A stretch of DNA of 10,648 nt from Desulfobacteraceae bacterium (GTDB taxonomy: Bacteria; Desulfobacterota; Desulfobacteria; Desulfobacterales; ETH-SRB1). The position numbers were made by a program, and so were the translations under genes. This document shows positions 1 through 7,102 of this stretch, piece after piece. The notes beneath the pieces are model-generated. The model made no database searches and was not told the origin of the DNA. It worked only from the letters and a program-made list of their open reading frames with translations. Where the stretch lies: the NCBI GenBank assembly GCA_013202725.1, contig JABMRH010000167.1, forward strand, positions 1 to 10,648. Reading direction: 5' to 3'. Every line of letters begins with the position of its first letter. Position 1 is the first letter of the stretch.

Positions 1-1
1 G

Positions 2-3000
2 CCGGTCATTCCCGGTTCCGACAGCGCGGTAACCCTTGAAGAAGCAAAACAGATCGCACGGGAAATCGGCTATCCGGTAATGATAAAAAGCGAAGGCGGC
101 GGCGGCGGAAGAGGAATTGTAATTATTGAATCCCCTGAAGAGCTTGAGCAAAATTTCCAAAAAGCCTCAACCATTGCAGAGGCGAGTTTCGGCAACCCGA
201 ATTTATATATTGAAAAATTTCTTTCATCGGTCAGGCACATGGAGATACAGGCTGTCTGTGATTCATTCGGCAATGCAGCAGTATTGGATGAACGGGACTG
301 CTCCACGCAGAGAAAAAATCAAAAATTACTGGAAATCACCCCCTCTCCCTGGAAAGGAATGACCAGTGAATTAAGAAAAACTCTTAAAGACGCCACCTTA
401 AAGATTGTATCCGCCTCAGGATATAATTCTATCGGAACATTTGAATTTTTAGTGGATGAAAAACAGAATTACTACTTTATTGAGGCCAACACCAGGCTTC
501 AGGTGGAACACGGGATCACAGAGATACTTTACGGGACAGATCTTGTTGAAGAAATGATACGAATCTCTTTTGGCGAAAAACTGCGCCTGAAGCAGGAAGA
601 GCTGAACCCCAGGGGATTTGCCATGCAATGCCGAATAAATTTTGAGGATCCCCAAAACAATTTCCGGCCAAACGCAGGTGAAATAACCAGGTACCTTTCT
701 CCCGGCGGCGAGGGAATAAGGCTCGATTCATGCGTCTTTTACGGATACGAGTTCCCCAAGCTCTACGACTCGCTGGCAGGCCTCCTTATGGCGTATGGAG
801 CCACATGGGAAAAGACACTGGCAACCATGAAGCGGGCTTTGTCTGAATATTTTATAGGAGGCCTGAAAACCACTATTACATTTCATAAAAAGGTTATCTC
901 ACATCCAAAATTCATGATAGGCGAGTTTGATACAAGATTCATCGATAACACGCCCGAACTGATGTCTTACAAGGAAACCATACCTGAAGAAATCCGACTT
1001 GCCGGTTTGATGGCTGAAACTACCGCCAAAGGATTTAATCCATATATCGGGCTTGGGTCTTACCGGAAATTCGGCGATTCCAAGGTCGGCCCAATGTCTG
1101 TGAATGTTGCAACTTTGGCAAAAAAGGCGGTCAATGACCGTTCCTATCAGCCGCCCTTTAATCCCAACGACCATCGGGATAAGACTCTAAATTTTTTACG
1201 AAATTCTGAATATGTGGAATTCTGCAACACGACCCCAAGGGATATAACCCAGTCGGAAACCGGCAATCGATTCCGTCTCTTTGACGATAGGCTTATCGGG
1301 CCCTTAATTGACAGGTGCGGATATGCATCCATCGAAAACGGCGGCGGAGCCCATTACCACGTCGCCATGTTAGGATGCATGACAGACCCATGGGCTGAGG
1401 CGGCAAACTGGAACGAGTTTGCGCCAAACACTCAAAAACTTATCCTGATACGATCAACAAATGTGCTCGGCTACGCTCCACAGAGTCGTGAAATCATGAA
1501 GCGCACAGGCGAGATGATAGTAAAACATTACCATGTAATACGATGTTTCGACTTTCTGAACCACATTGAAAACATGGCTCCATTTGCCGAAATTGTTTTA
1601 AAGGCTGAAAACCGTATTTTTCAGCCCGCCGTCAGCTTAAGCTGGGCGCATGGTTTTGATGTCTCCCACTACCTTGGGGCGCTGGATGACATCCTTTCAA
1701 TGGTGGGGCGGATTTTAGAATGCAATAAGGACGAGGCATCTAAAAAAATTATATTCTGCCTTAAAGATATGGCTGGTGTATGCCCGCCAAGGTTTATAAA
1801 AAGTCTGATTTCAGCCATGCTTGATAAATATCCTAATTTAATTATTCAATATCATCGCCATGCAACAGACGGTCTTGCCGTGCCCGCGTTAGGCGCTGCC
1901 GCTCAGGCGGGAGCAAAAATCCTGGATGTGGCTGACGGCCCCAGCGTGAGATTTTACGGCCAGACAGCGGTCATGCCGGTGCTGGCATATATTGAAGGAG
2001 AGCTTGGCTTAAAGACCCGGCTTGATAAAGAAAAAATCAGAGAAACCGCATTTGTTCTAAAACAGATTATGCCAACATACGATCATTACTGCAGGCCCAC
2101 ATTTCTTGGGATTGATCACGATGTTACGCTGCACGGGCTTCCGGGCGGCGCCACTTCAAGCAGTCAGGAAAGCGCCTTAAAACAGGGATACGCATTTCTG
2201 CTGCCCAGCATTCTTTTAGTTCTCGAGCTCTATCGAAAACTTATCAGGTACCACGATGTTACGCCCGGCTCCCAAATAACCTGGACTAATGGATACATGA
2301 TGGTTGTAAAGGCTTATGAACGGGGCGGAATGACGGAAGTGCAAAGAATTATCAACCTTTTAAAGAGGGTAACCACTGTTGAAGAAGATGAGCTGGATGA
2401 GCAAACCAGAAAAGACCGAAAGATACTTTTTTCCCATGCAAATGACGCTTTAAAAAATCTTCTGCTCGGAAAATTCGGCAAACTTCCTCTTGGATGGCCC
2501 AAACAATGGATCTATGAATCTGTATTTGGCAACAAGTGGGAAGAGGCTATTGCCGGCAGAACCGAAGAAAGCCCTCTTAATTTTCTTCCACCGGTTAATA
2601 TCGACAAAGTAAAGAAAGAACTGGCCGTACATATCAAGAGAAAACCAACGGAAGAAGAGCTGGTTAATTACCTTAATCATCCGGGAGATGCCTTAAAGCT
2701 CATCAAAAATCTGGAAAAATACAGCGATCCCAATGTGCTTCCTGATGATATCTGGTTTGAAGGTCTTGAACTGGGCATTGAACGGGAATTTCGCACCTCT
2801 GATGGAAAAATACATGACATAGAGGTCATGCGTTTAGGCCGGATAAGCAAAAACGGCACAAGAAGAATACGCTACAAACTCGATCACGAAGTCTTTGTTG
2901 AAGAAATACAGGTTGAAAAAAGAGCCGTGGAGAAAAAGGGGATGGAAATGGCTGATGAAAATAATCCATATCAGATCGGCGCCCCGTTTGATGCAGATCT

Positions 3001-3286
3001 ATGGCTTGTTCACAAAAAGGCAGGCGATGCTGTGCAAGAAGGTGAAGAGATATTGAACCTTTCTCTAATGAAGGTCGAATACTCTATAAATTCTCCTGTA
3101 AGCGGTGTTGTTAAGAAGGTGCCGGTATTTGCCGATTACAAGGCAGATAAAAAGATGGTTCCTGTGGTAAAGGGGCAGCTTCTCATGGAGCTTGCTCCCC
3201 CTTATAAATGTTGCCCGAATTGCAATGAGCCAATACAGGAAAAGGATAAATTCTGCTCAAACTGCGGAAACAGGTTGTCTGATTAA
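2..3286 (+). CDS. Pyruvate carboxylase-like biotin enzyme (5' partial) with C-terminal zinc ribbon
   Basis: The reading frame is open from base 2, so the gene starts before the window; 1094 residues are visible and roughly the first 100-130 are missing. The order is biotin carboxylase (ATP-grasp glycine loop GGGGGRG at visible residues 32-38, EANTRLQVEH at 161-170), carboxyltransferase (RDITQS with metal Asp414, KDMAG with the carbamylated-type Lys588, HRH at 618-620), a carboxylase regulatory/tetramerisation-like stretch, and a biotinyl domain with Lys1024 in SLMKVE. The family uses ATP, bicarbonate and biotin to carboxylate pyruvate to oxaloacetate, an anaplerotic and gluconeogenic step in the cytoplasm. 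Oddities are a C-terminal CxxC...CxxC zinc ribbon after the biotinyl domain and several changed carboxyltransferase pocket residues (His453, Ser719, HRHA instead of HTHD). The single-chain architecture is clear; the substrate could be pyruvate or another 2-oxoacid. Confidence 0.88.
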   Translation, partial: PVIPGSDSAVTLEEAKQIAREIGYPVMIKSEGGGGGRGIVIIESPEELEQNFQKASTIAEASFGNPNLYIEKFLSSVRHMEIQAVCDSFGNAAVLDERDCSTQRKNQKLLEITPSPWKGMTSELRKTLKDATLKIVSASGYNSIGTFEFLVDEKQNYYFIEANTRLQVEHGITEILYGTDLVEEMIRISFGEKLRLKQEELNPRGFAMQCRINFEDPQNNFRPNAGEITRYLSPGGEGIRLDSCVFYGYEFPKLYDSLAGLLMAYGATWEKTLATMKRALSEYFIGGLKTTITFHKKVISHPKFMIGEFDTRFIDNTPELMSYKETIPEEIRLAGLMAETTAKGFNPYIGLGSYRKFGDSKVGPMSVNVATLAKKAVNDRSYQPPFNPNDHRDKTLNFLRNSEYVEFCNTTPRDITQSETGNRFRLFDDRLIGPLIDRCGYASIENGGGAHYHVAMLGCMTDPWAEAANWNEFAPNTQKLILIRSTNVLGYAPQSREIMKRTGEMIVKHYHVIRCFDFLNHIENMAPFAEIVLKAENRIFQPAVSLSWAHGFDVSHYLGALDDILSMVGRILECNKDEASKKIIFCLKDMAGVCPPRFIKSLISAMLDKYPNLIIQYHRHATDGLAVPALGAAAQAGAKILDVADGPSVRFYGQTAVMPVLAYIEGELGLKTRLDKEKIRETAFVLKQIMPTYDHYCRPTFLGIDHDVTLHGLPGGATSSSQESALKQGYAFLLPSILLVLELYRKLIRYHDVTPGSQITWTNGYMMVVKAYERGGMTEVQRIINLLKRVTTVEEDELDEQTRKDRKILFSHANDALKNLLLGKFGKLPLGWPKQWIYESVFGNKWEEAIAGRTEESPLNFLPPVNIDKVKKELAVHIKRKPTEEELVNYLNHPGDALKLIKNLEKYSDPNVLPDDIWFEGLELGIEREFRTSDGKIHDIEVMRLGRISKNGTRRIRYKLDHEVFVEEIQVEKRAVEKKGMEMADENNPYQIGAPFDADLWLVHKKAGDAVQEGEEILNLSLMKVEYSINSPVSGVVKKVPVFADYKADKKMVPVVKGQLLMELAPPYKCCPNCNEPIQEKDKFCSNCGNRLSD
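3209..3283 (+). other. Zinc-ribbon tail of the carboxylase
   Basis: The last 25 codons encode two CPNC/CSNC-type knuckles. The pairs are Cys codons at 3212 and 3221, then 3254 and 3263, separated by ten residues; an extra Cys codon lies at 3209. This is the pattern of the small zinc-ribbon modules often seen at protein ends. It follows directly after the biotinyl domain in the same frame, with no frameshift evident. Pyruvate carboxylases normally end with the biotinyl domain, so this is an added module. A role in zinc-dependent folding or protein contact is inferred. Confidence 0.8.
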
Positions 3287-3300
3287 AGTGCCTTCAAACT

Positions 3301-3330
3301 TGATGAATTCGTAAAAAGTCGAATTCATCA
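3301..3330. repeat. Perfect 11-bp inverted repeat, dispersed-repeat type
   Basis: TGATGAATTCG (3301-3311) and CGAATTCATCA (3320-3330) are exact reverse complements around the 8-base loop TAAAAAGT. The element lies between the convergent carboxylase and membrane-protein genes, 14 bases after the carboxylase stop. It could form a hairpin in either transcript, but there is no following T-run and the stem is AT-rich, so it is not a standard intrinsic terminator. The left arm plus loop recurs next to the hflX stop (7432-7455), which points to a dispersed repeat family. Confidence 0.8.
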
Positions 3331-3368
3331 TGGACGAAATAGGGGGCGTCCATTGGATAGGAGACGCC

Positions 3369-3824
3369 TTAGAGCCCCCCAAACATACCAGCGTCAACCA
3401 TGGATACCTTTTTAAGCAACAGATACACTTGTTTTTTGTTCTGCGGCCGTTTCACCATGATTCGGGCATCGTCCATCACAAATGTAAGATAGAATTTAAA
3501 ATTAATCTTCTTGATATCCTGAAAATCCCTTTCAAAGGAGCCCCTTTCGTCGGAGAAAGAAAATCGAACTTTACGCGCATCAAAATCAAGGGTCACCGAG
3601 TCGGCGAACCGTTTCCCAAATACAAAGTAAATAAAATAAAACGGCAAGATAAAAACGAGCCCTGTCACCATGGCATCCTTCACAGTTGTCTCCGAGGTAA
3701 CTATCTGAAAGGAAATCACGATCAGCAGGATGGCAATTGCAATGGGATGGAAATGGTTTAAGAAAATGCGCTCTTCGCCGGGCATGAAAAAGGTGTACGT
3801 TCTTTTGTCAACAGGCTCAGTCAT
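3369..3824 (-). CDS. Small membrane protein with two N-terminal helices and a beta-rich tail
   Basis: This 151-residue protein is not one I recognise by name. Residues 26-43 (PIAIAILLIVISFQIV) and 52-69 (MVTGLVFILPFYFIYFVF) are two closely spaced hydrophobic helices forming a membrane hairpin. Residues 72-150 are charged with alternating hydrophobic positions, as expected of a cytoplasmic beta-rich domain; this resembles small bacterial membrane proteins with PH-like tails, but that link is only suggestive. The start ATG is preceded in frame by a TAG stop three codons upstream, and AGGAG (complement of 3839-3843) lies 14 bases upstream, a longer spacing than ideal. The gene converges on the carboxylase and appears to be transcribed alone from a promoter near 3851-3877. 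A longer-looking frame on the opposite strand is judged a shadow. Confidence 0.72.
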   Translation of the reverse strand: MTEPVDKRTYTFFMPGEERIFLNHFHPIAIAILLIVISFQIVTSETTVKDAMVTGLVFILPFYFIYFVFGKRFADSVTLDFDARKVRFSFSDERGSFERDFQDIKKINFKFYLTFVMDDARIMVKRPQNKKQVYLLLKKVSMVDAGMFGGL

Positions 3825-3850
3825 CTTTAGCTATCCAACTCCTATTAAAA

Positions 3851-3877
3851 ATTATAACATATCATTATAATTGTAAA
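3851..3877 (-). promoter_or_regulatory. Candidate sigma70 promoter for the small membrane protein
   Basis: On the minus strand TTTACA (3877-3872) and a perfect TATAAT (3856-3851) are separated by 15 bases, slightly short of the usual 17. A second TATAAT lies at 3869-3864 without a good partner. The predicted transcript would start near 3844 and carry the AGGAG just before the gene. In this AT-rich DNA chance matches are common. Confidence 0.4.
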
Positions 3878-4127
3878 ACATCCAGGCTAATGATCATAGA
3901 ATCTAATCCGTCAAACAATTAATTTCCTCCAGAATATTTTTTTTTGAAAATAAGAGATAATTAAAGAATATTGGAGCTTTTAGGAGAAAGCATTATTTTG
4001 AGATTTATGTCGATAAGTACGGATCTGCATAAAATACTTAATAAAAATTCTCGTTCAAAAAAGGTCGTATTTAGAAAGAGTTGCCAATTTGATCATAATA
4101 TATATAGAAATATCAGATAAATATAAA

Positions 4128-4148
4128 TTGTTAATAACTTATTAACAA
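4128..4148. repeat. 21-bp perfect palindrome upstream of the dnaA-like gene
   Basis: TTGTTAATAA (4128-4137) and TTATTAACAA (4139-4148) are exact reverse complements around a single C. Each arm contains TTATTAACA, which resembles a DnaA box (TTATNCACA) with one mismatch at a fixed position. The palindrome ends 27 bases before a TTGACA -35 box at 4176. The symmetry suits a dimeric regulator or a pair of initiator sites; which one is not decidable from sequence. Confidence 0.6.
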
Positions 4149-4175
4149 ATAATTCTAAAATCATTTACATCAGGT

Positions 4176-4203
4176 TTGACACCAAATAGACAGTGCCTTA
4201 AAT
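4176..4203 (+). promoter_or_regulatory. Candidate distal promoter of the dnaA-like gene
   Basis: A perfect -35 TTGACA (4176-4181) is followed after 16 bases by TTAAAT (4198-4203), four of six matches to TATAAT. A transcript would begin near 4210 and have a leader of about 125 bases. The palindrome at 4128-4148 sits just upstream, in a position suited to regulation. Confidence 0.4.
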
Positions 4204-4324
4204 ACAACTAAACTTTCATTTTAAAAACCATGTGCTCCCGAAATAATCCTAAATAATCGTTTGATTTTGTAATTATTGAACAATTTGCCTTGTCTAAAGA
4301 ACCTTACCAATCTTATCATTTTAA

Positions 4325-4330
4325 TATAAT
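4325..4330 (+). promoter_or_regulatory. TATAAT box 5 bases before the dnaA-like ATG
   Basis: A perfect -10 hexamer ends at 4330 and the ATG begins at 4336, so a transcript from this promoter would start at or beside the A of the start codon and be leaderless. No Shine-Dalgarno sequence precedes the ATG, which fits. The matching -35 is weak (around 4303-4308, three of six). Confidence 0.42.
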
Positions 4331-4335
4331 ACGCT

Positions 4336-5676
4336 ATGGAACAAATCTGGATTAAAGTTAAAAATTCAATCAAGAAACAGATTCAAGGGCAAAGTTTCAG
4401 GATGTGGATTGAACCCTTGGGCTATTTAAGATCGGATAATGATTCTATTGTCCTGACCTGCCCAAATGCTTTTTCAAAAAAACGGATTCTTAATCATTAT
4501 AGCGCGCTAATCGAGTCCGAGCTACACAAAGTATCAGAAAACGGATGCAAATTTATTATTGAAGTTTCCGAAAACAACGGTGGTTCGAGAGGAAAAACAG
4601 ATAATGAACCTCAGATGTCTCTTCCAAATATTAACGCGCATGCATACGGAGGACACTTTTTACGAAAGGATTTCACATTTGATAAATTTGTAGTAGGCAG
4701 CAACAGCGACTTTGCTTATTCAGCATCACTCTCACTTGCATCAAGAAATAATGCAAATCAAAACTGCTTGTTTTTGCTATCAAAAACAGGAATGGGTAAA
4801 AGCCATCTTGCCCAGGCTATCGGGCATTATATCCTTTCTGAAGATCCTTCAGAATATGTCTATTATATTACTGCTGAAGACTTCACAAATGAAATGATTC
4901 ACGCTTTTAGGCATGATTCGATCGAGCAATTCAAAAATAAATTCAGAAATAAATGTGACGTATTGGTTATTGAGGATGTCCATTACTTAAGCGGCAAGCA
5001 GCGCACTCAGATCGAGCTGGCATTAACACTTGACACTCTTTTTGAAGCAAACAAAAAAATAATTTTTTCCAGTTGTTACCTCCCCTCTGACATACCGAAA
5101 CTAAGCGACAAATTAAGATCAAGCCTGTCATGCGGTATTATTTCAAATATCGATCCTCCGAATTTCAGGACAAGGGTCAGGATATTGCAAAAAAAATCAA
5201 ATGGTAACAAATGCTGCGTTTCCGAAGATGTAATCCGTTATTTAGCCAGCGAACTTACTGAGAATGTCAGACAACTTGAAAGCGGCCTTATCGGGGTTAC
5301 GGCAAAATCATCACTTCTGGGAGTCCCTATTGACCTGAATCTTGCGGAAAGTGTAGTGAAACATATAGTCAAGCAGCGAAATACTATTACTATAAATGCA
5401 ATCAAGAAACTTGTATGCAAACAATATAATATTTCAATAAAAGATATTGTTTCAAGCTCCCGGAAGCAAAGTATTGTTCGGCCAAGGCAGATAGCAATGT
5501 ACCTGTCTCGAATGTATACCGATTCACCACTCCAGACAATAGGAAAAAGCTTTAACAGATATCACGCCACAGCCCTTCATTCAATTTATATCGTTGAACG
5601 GGGATTAAAAGAAAATAGTCCTATGAAGAAGCAGGTGGAATTTCTTTGTGAGAGATTAGAATCCAGCGAGTTTTGA
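4336..5676 (+). CDS. Divergent DnaA-family replication initiator protein
   Basis: 446 residues with full DnaA layout: domain I (1-80, ending of helix FRMWIEPL matches the family), a short linker (81-108), AAA+ domain (110-345) and helix-turn-helix domain IV (352-446). DnaA binds origin boxes as an ATP-bound oligomer and loads DnaB. Walker A is SKTGMGKS (149-156), Walker B VIED (211-214), sensor II Arg312. By alignment to E. coli DnaA the arginine finger R285 is Ser263, box VII R281 is Lys259, sensor I D269 is Cys247, and the DHTTV signature reads YHATA (409-413). RPRQ in domain IV is kept. The start at 4336 aligns with the family N-terminus although no ribosome site is seen. It overlaps the oxidase gene downstream. 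I judge it a real DnaA homologue, more likely a specialised paralogue than the housekeeping initiator, so I leave the symbol blank. Confidence 0.85.
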   Translation: MEQIWIKVKNSIKKQIQGQSFRMWIEPLGYLRSDNDSIVLTCPNAFSKKRILNHYSALIESELHKVSENGCKFIIEVSENNGGSRGKTDNEPQMSLPNINAHAYGGHFLRKDFTFDKFVVGSNSDFAYSASLSLASRNNANQNCLFLLSKTGMGKSHLAQAIGHYILSEDPSEYVYYITAEDFTNEMIHAFRHDSIEQFKNKFRNKCDVLVIEDVHYLSGKQRTQIELALTLDTLFEANKKIIFSSCYLPSDIPKLSDKLRSSLSCGIISNIDPPNFRTRVRILQKKSNGNKCCVSEDVIRYLASELTENVRQLESGLIGVTAKSSLLGVPIDLNLAESVVKHIVKQRNTITINAIKKLVCKQYNISIKDIVSSSRKQSIVRPRQIAMYLSRMYTDSPLQTIGKSFNRYHATALHSIYIVERGLKENSPMKKQVEFLCERLESSEF

Positions 5677-7091
5677 TTGCCTTGCCAAACGAATTTTATG
5701 CGATTTTGACTAACACTATTTTTAAACAACTTCAAAGTATTGTCGGCGCGGCTAATTGCAGCAGGGCAAAAGAGGACCTGGCCTGTTATGCGTATGATGC
5801 AACTGCCCGAACCTATATGCCGGATGCTGTTTTATTCCCCAAAAACAGTTCCGAAGTATCCGCTATATTAAGACTCGCCAATAAACACGGCTTCTTTGTC
5901 ATCCCGCGGGGTTCCGGTTCCGGCATGACAGGTGGATCCCTTGCCGTCAACGGGGGTGTCATCGTCGTGATGACCCGCTTCAACCGTATTCTGAAAATCG
6001 ACAGGGAAAACCTGATCGCCCATGTGGAACCGGGCGTTGTAACCGGCCACCTGCATAAGGCTGTTGAAAAAGAGTCTCTTTTTTATCCCCCTGACCCATC
6101 AAGCTCCGAATTTTCAACCATGGGTGGAAATATTGCGGAATGCGCCGGAGGCCCCAGCGCGGTTAAATACGGCGTAACCAGGGATTATGTGCTCGGCCTC
6201 GAGGTTGTCCTACCAAGCGGAGAAATCATTAATACCGGTGTGCAAACCGCCAAGGGGGTAGTCGGATATGACCTGACCCGCTTGATGATAGGATCTGAAG
6301 GCACACTCGGAATAATTACCAGAATAACGGTTCGTCTTTTACCCCTTCCCGAAGTATCAAAAACAATAACCGCTGTTTTTGATAAGATAGAAACAGCAGC
6401 CCAAACAGTATCGGAAATCATAAGAAACCGCATAATCCCACGCACTATGGAATATATGGATAATGCTTCAATAAGGTGTGTGGAAAACTACCTTAAGATC
6501 GGTCTTCCGGTAAAAGCGGAAGCTTTGCTTTTAATAGAGGTCGACGGAAATGAAGCTGAGACAAACAAGGCTGCAGATGAGTTAAAAACACTTTGCATTA
6601 ACCGTGGCGCAATAAGGGTTGAAAAAGCCGGGACCAAAGAGGAGGCAGCAAACCTCTGGAAAGCGCGCAAGGCGATTTCTCCCGCCCTGTTTAGTTATGG
6701 ACCGGATAAGATCAACGAGGATATTGTAGTTCCAAGAAGCAAAATACCTGATATGGTGAAAAAGATAAATATGTTAAGGGATGAAACTGGGCTTTGTATA
6801 GTCAGTTTCGGACATGCGGGTGATGGAAATATCCATTTTAATATAATGCTGGATAAACAAAATAAGGATGAGCTTGAAAAGGCGGAGACGGTGGTTGAGA
6901 CCCTTTTCGACTATACCCTTGAACTTGGAGGAACCATTTCCGGTGAACATGGGATAGGCATAACCAAGGCGCCTTACATTAAAAAAGAGATTGGAGATGT
7001 TGAACTTACCCTAATGAAAAATATAAAAAATGTCTTTGATCCAAAAGGCATATTAAACCCTGGCAAGATCTTCCCAAAAAATAGCAATTAA
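5673..7091 (+). CDS. GlcD-type FAD-linked oxidase (glycolate oxidase or D-lactate dehydrogenase subunit)
   Basis: 472 residues from a TTG start. The N-terminal FAD_binding_4 domain (about 45-225) has the pyrophosphate loop PRGSGSGMTGG (78-88) and the GGNIAECAGG segment (151-160). The C-terminal FAD-oxidase domain (225-465) carries GHAGDGNIH (380-388) and SGEHGIG (423-429), the metal and substrate ligands of the family, then the usual NPGKIF ending. Such proteins oxidise 2-hydroxyacids (D-lactate, glycolate, D-2-hydroxyglutarate) to 2-oxoacids, passing electrons to an Fe-S partner or the quinone pool. No GlcF-like Fe-S subunit is adjacent in the window. The start overlaps the DnaA-like stop by four bases (TTGA), suggesting translational coupling; an alternative TTG at 5682 has a better-spaced but weak AGCGAG. 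Exact substrate is unresolved. Confidence 0.9.
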   Translation: MIALPNEFYAILTNTIFKQLQSIVGAANCSRAKEDLACYAYDATARTYMPDAVLFPKNSSEVSAILRLANKHGFFVIPRGSGSGMTGGSLAVNGGVIVVMTRFNRILKIDRENLIAHVEPGVVTGHLHKAVEKESLFYPPDPSSSEFSTMGGNIAECAGGPSAVKYGVTRDYVLGLEVVLPSGEIINTGVQTAKGVVGYDLTRLMIGSEGTLGIITRITVRLLPLPEVSKTITAVFDKIETAAQTVSEIIRNRIIPRTMEYMDNASIRCVENYLKIGLPVKAEALLLIEVDGNEAETNKAADELKTLCINRGAIRVEKAGTKEEAANLWKARKAISPALFSYGPDKINEDIVVPRSKIPDMVKKINMLRDETGLCIVSFGHAGDGNIHFNIMLDKQNKDELEKAETVVETLFDYTLELGGTISGEHGIGITKAPYIKKEIGDVELTLMKNIKNVFDPKGILNPGKIFPKNSN

Positions 7092-7102
7092 TGATTTTGT
7101 AT

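Larger units (their letters stand above)
3825..4335. other. AT-rich intergenic region between divergent genes, upstream of the dnaA-like gene
   Basis: This 511-base gap is far more AT-rich than the flanking genes. It contains a 21-bp palindrome (4128-4148), candidate promoters in both directions, and many A/T runs. I see no RNA gene and no convincing protein gene. One 37-40 codon frame (3998-4120) has a GGAG-like site but no recognisable product. The region could be a control region for the dnaA-like gene or a replication-origin-like segment. There is no cluster of consensus TTATCCACA boxes, so an origin call is not supported. Confidence 0.55.

Noticed and set aside
3301..3330. Bidirectional intrinsic terminator
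   Set aside because: The stem is strong by length but AT-rich and neither side has a T-run; better described as a repeat.
3330..3761. 143-codon frame on the + strand opposite the small membrane protein
   Set aside because: Its translation has no family-like pattern, its start lies inside the palindromic repeat, and the minus-strand frame has two clear membrane helices, a ribosome site and a promoter.
3998..4120. Short frame (37-40 codons) with TAGGAG upstream in the AT-rich gap
   Set aside because: The TTG start has an 11-base spacing and the ATG a 20-base spacing; the composition follows the AT-rich DNA and the product is unrecognised.
3825..4335. Chromosomal origin oriC
   Set aside because: No cluster of consensus DnaA boxes and no dnaN/recF/gyrB neighbours; only one palindrome with box-like arms. 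Kept as a possibility in findings, not as a feature call.
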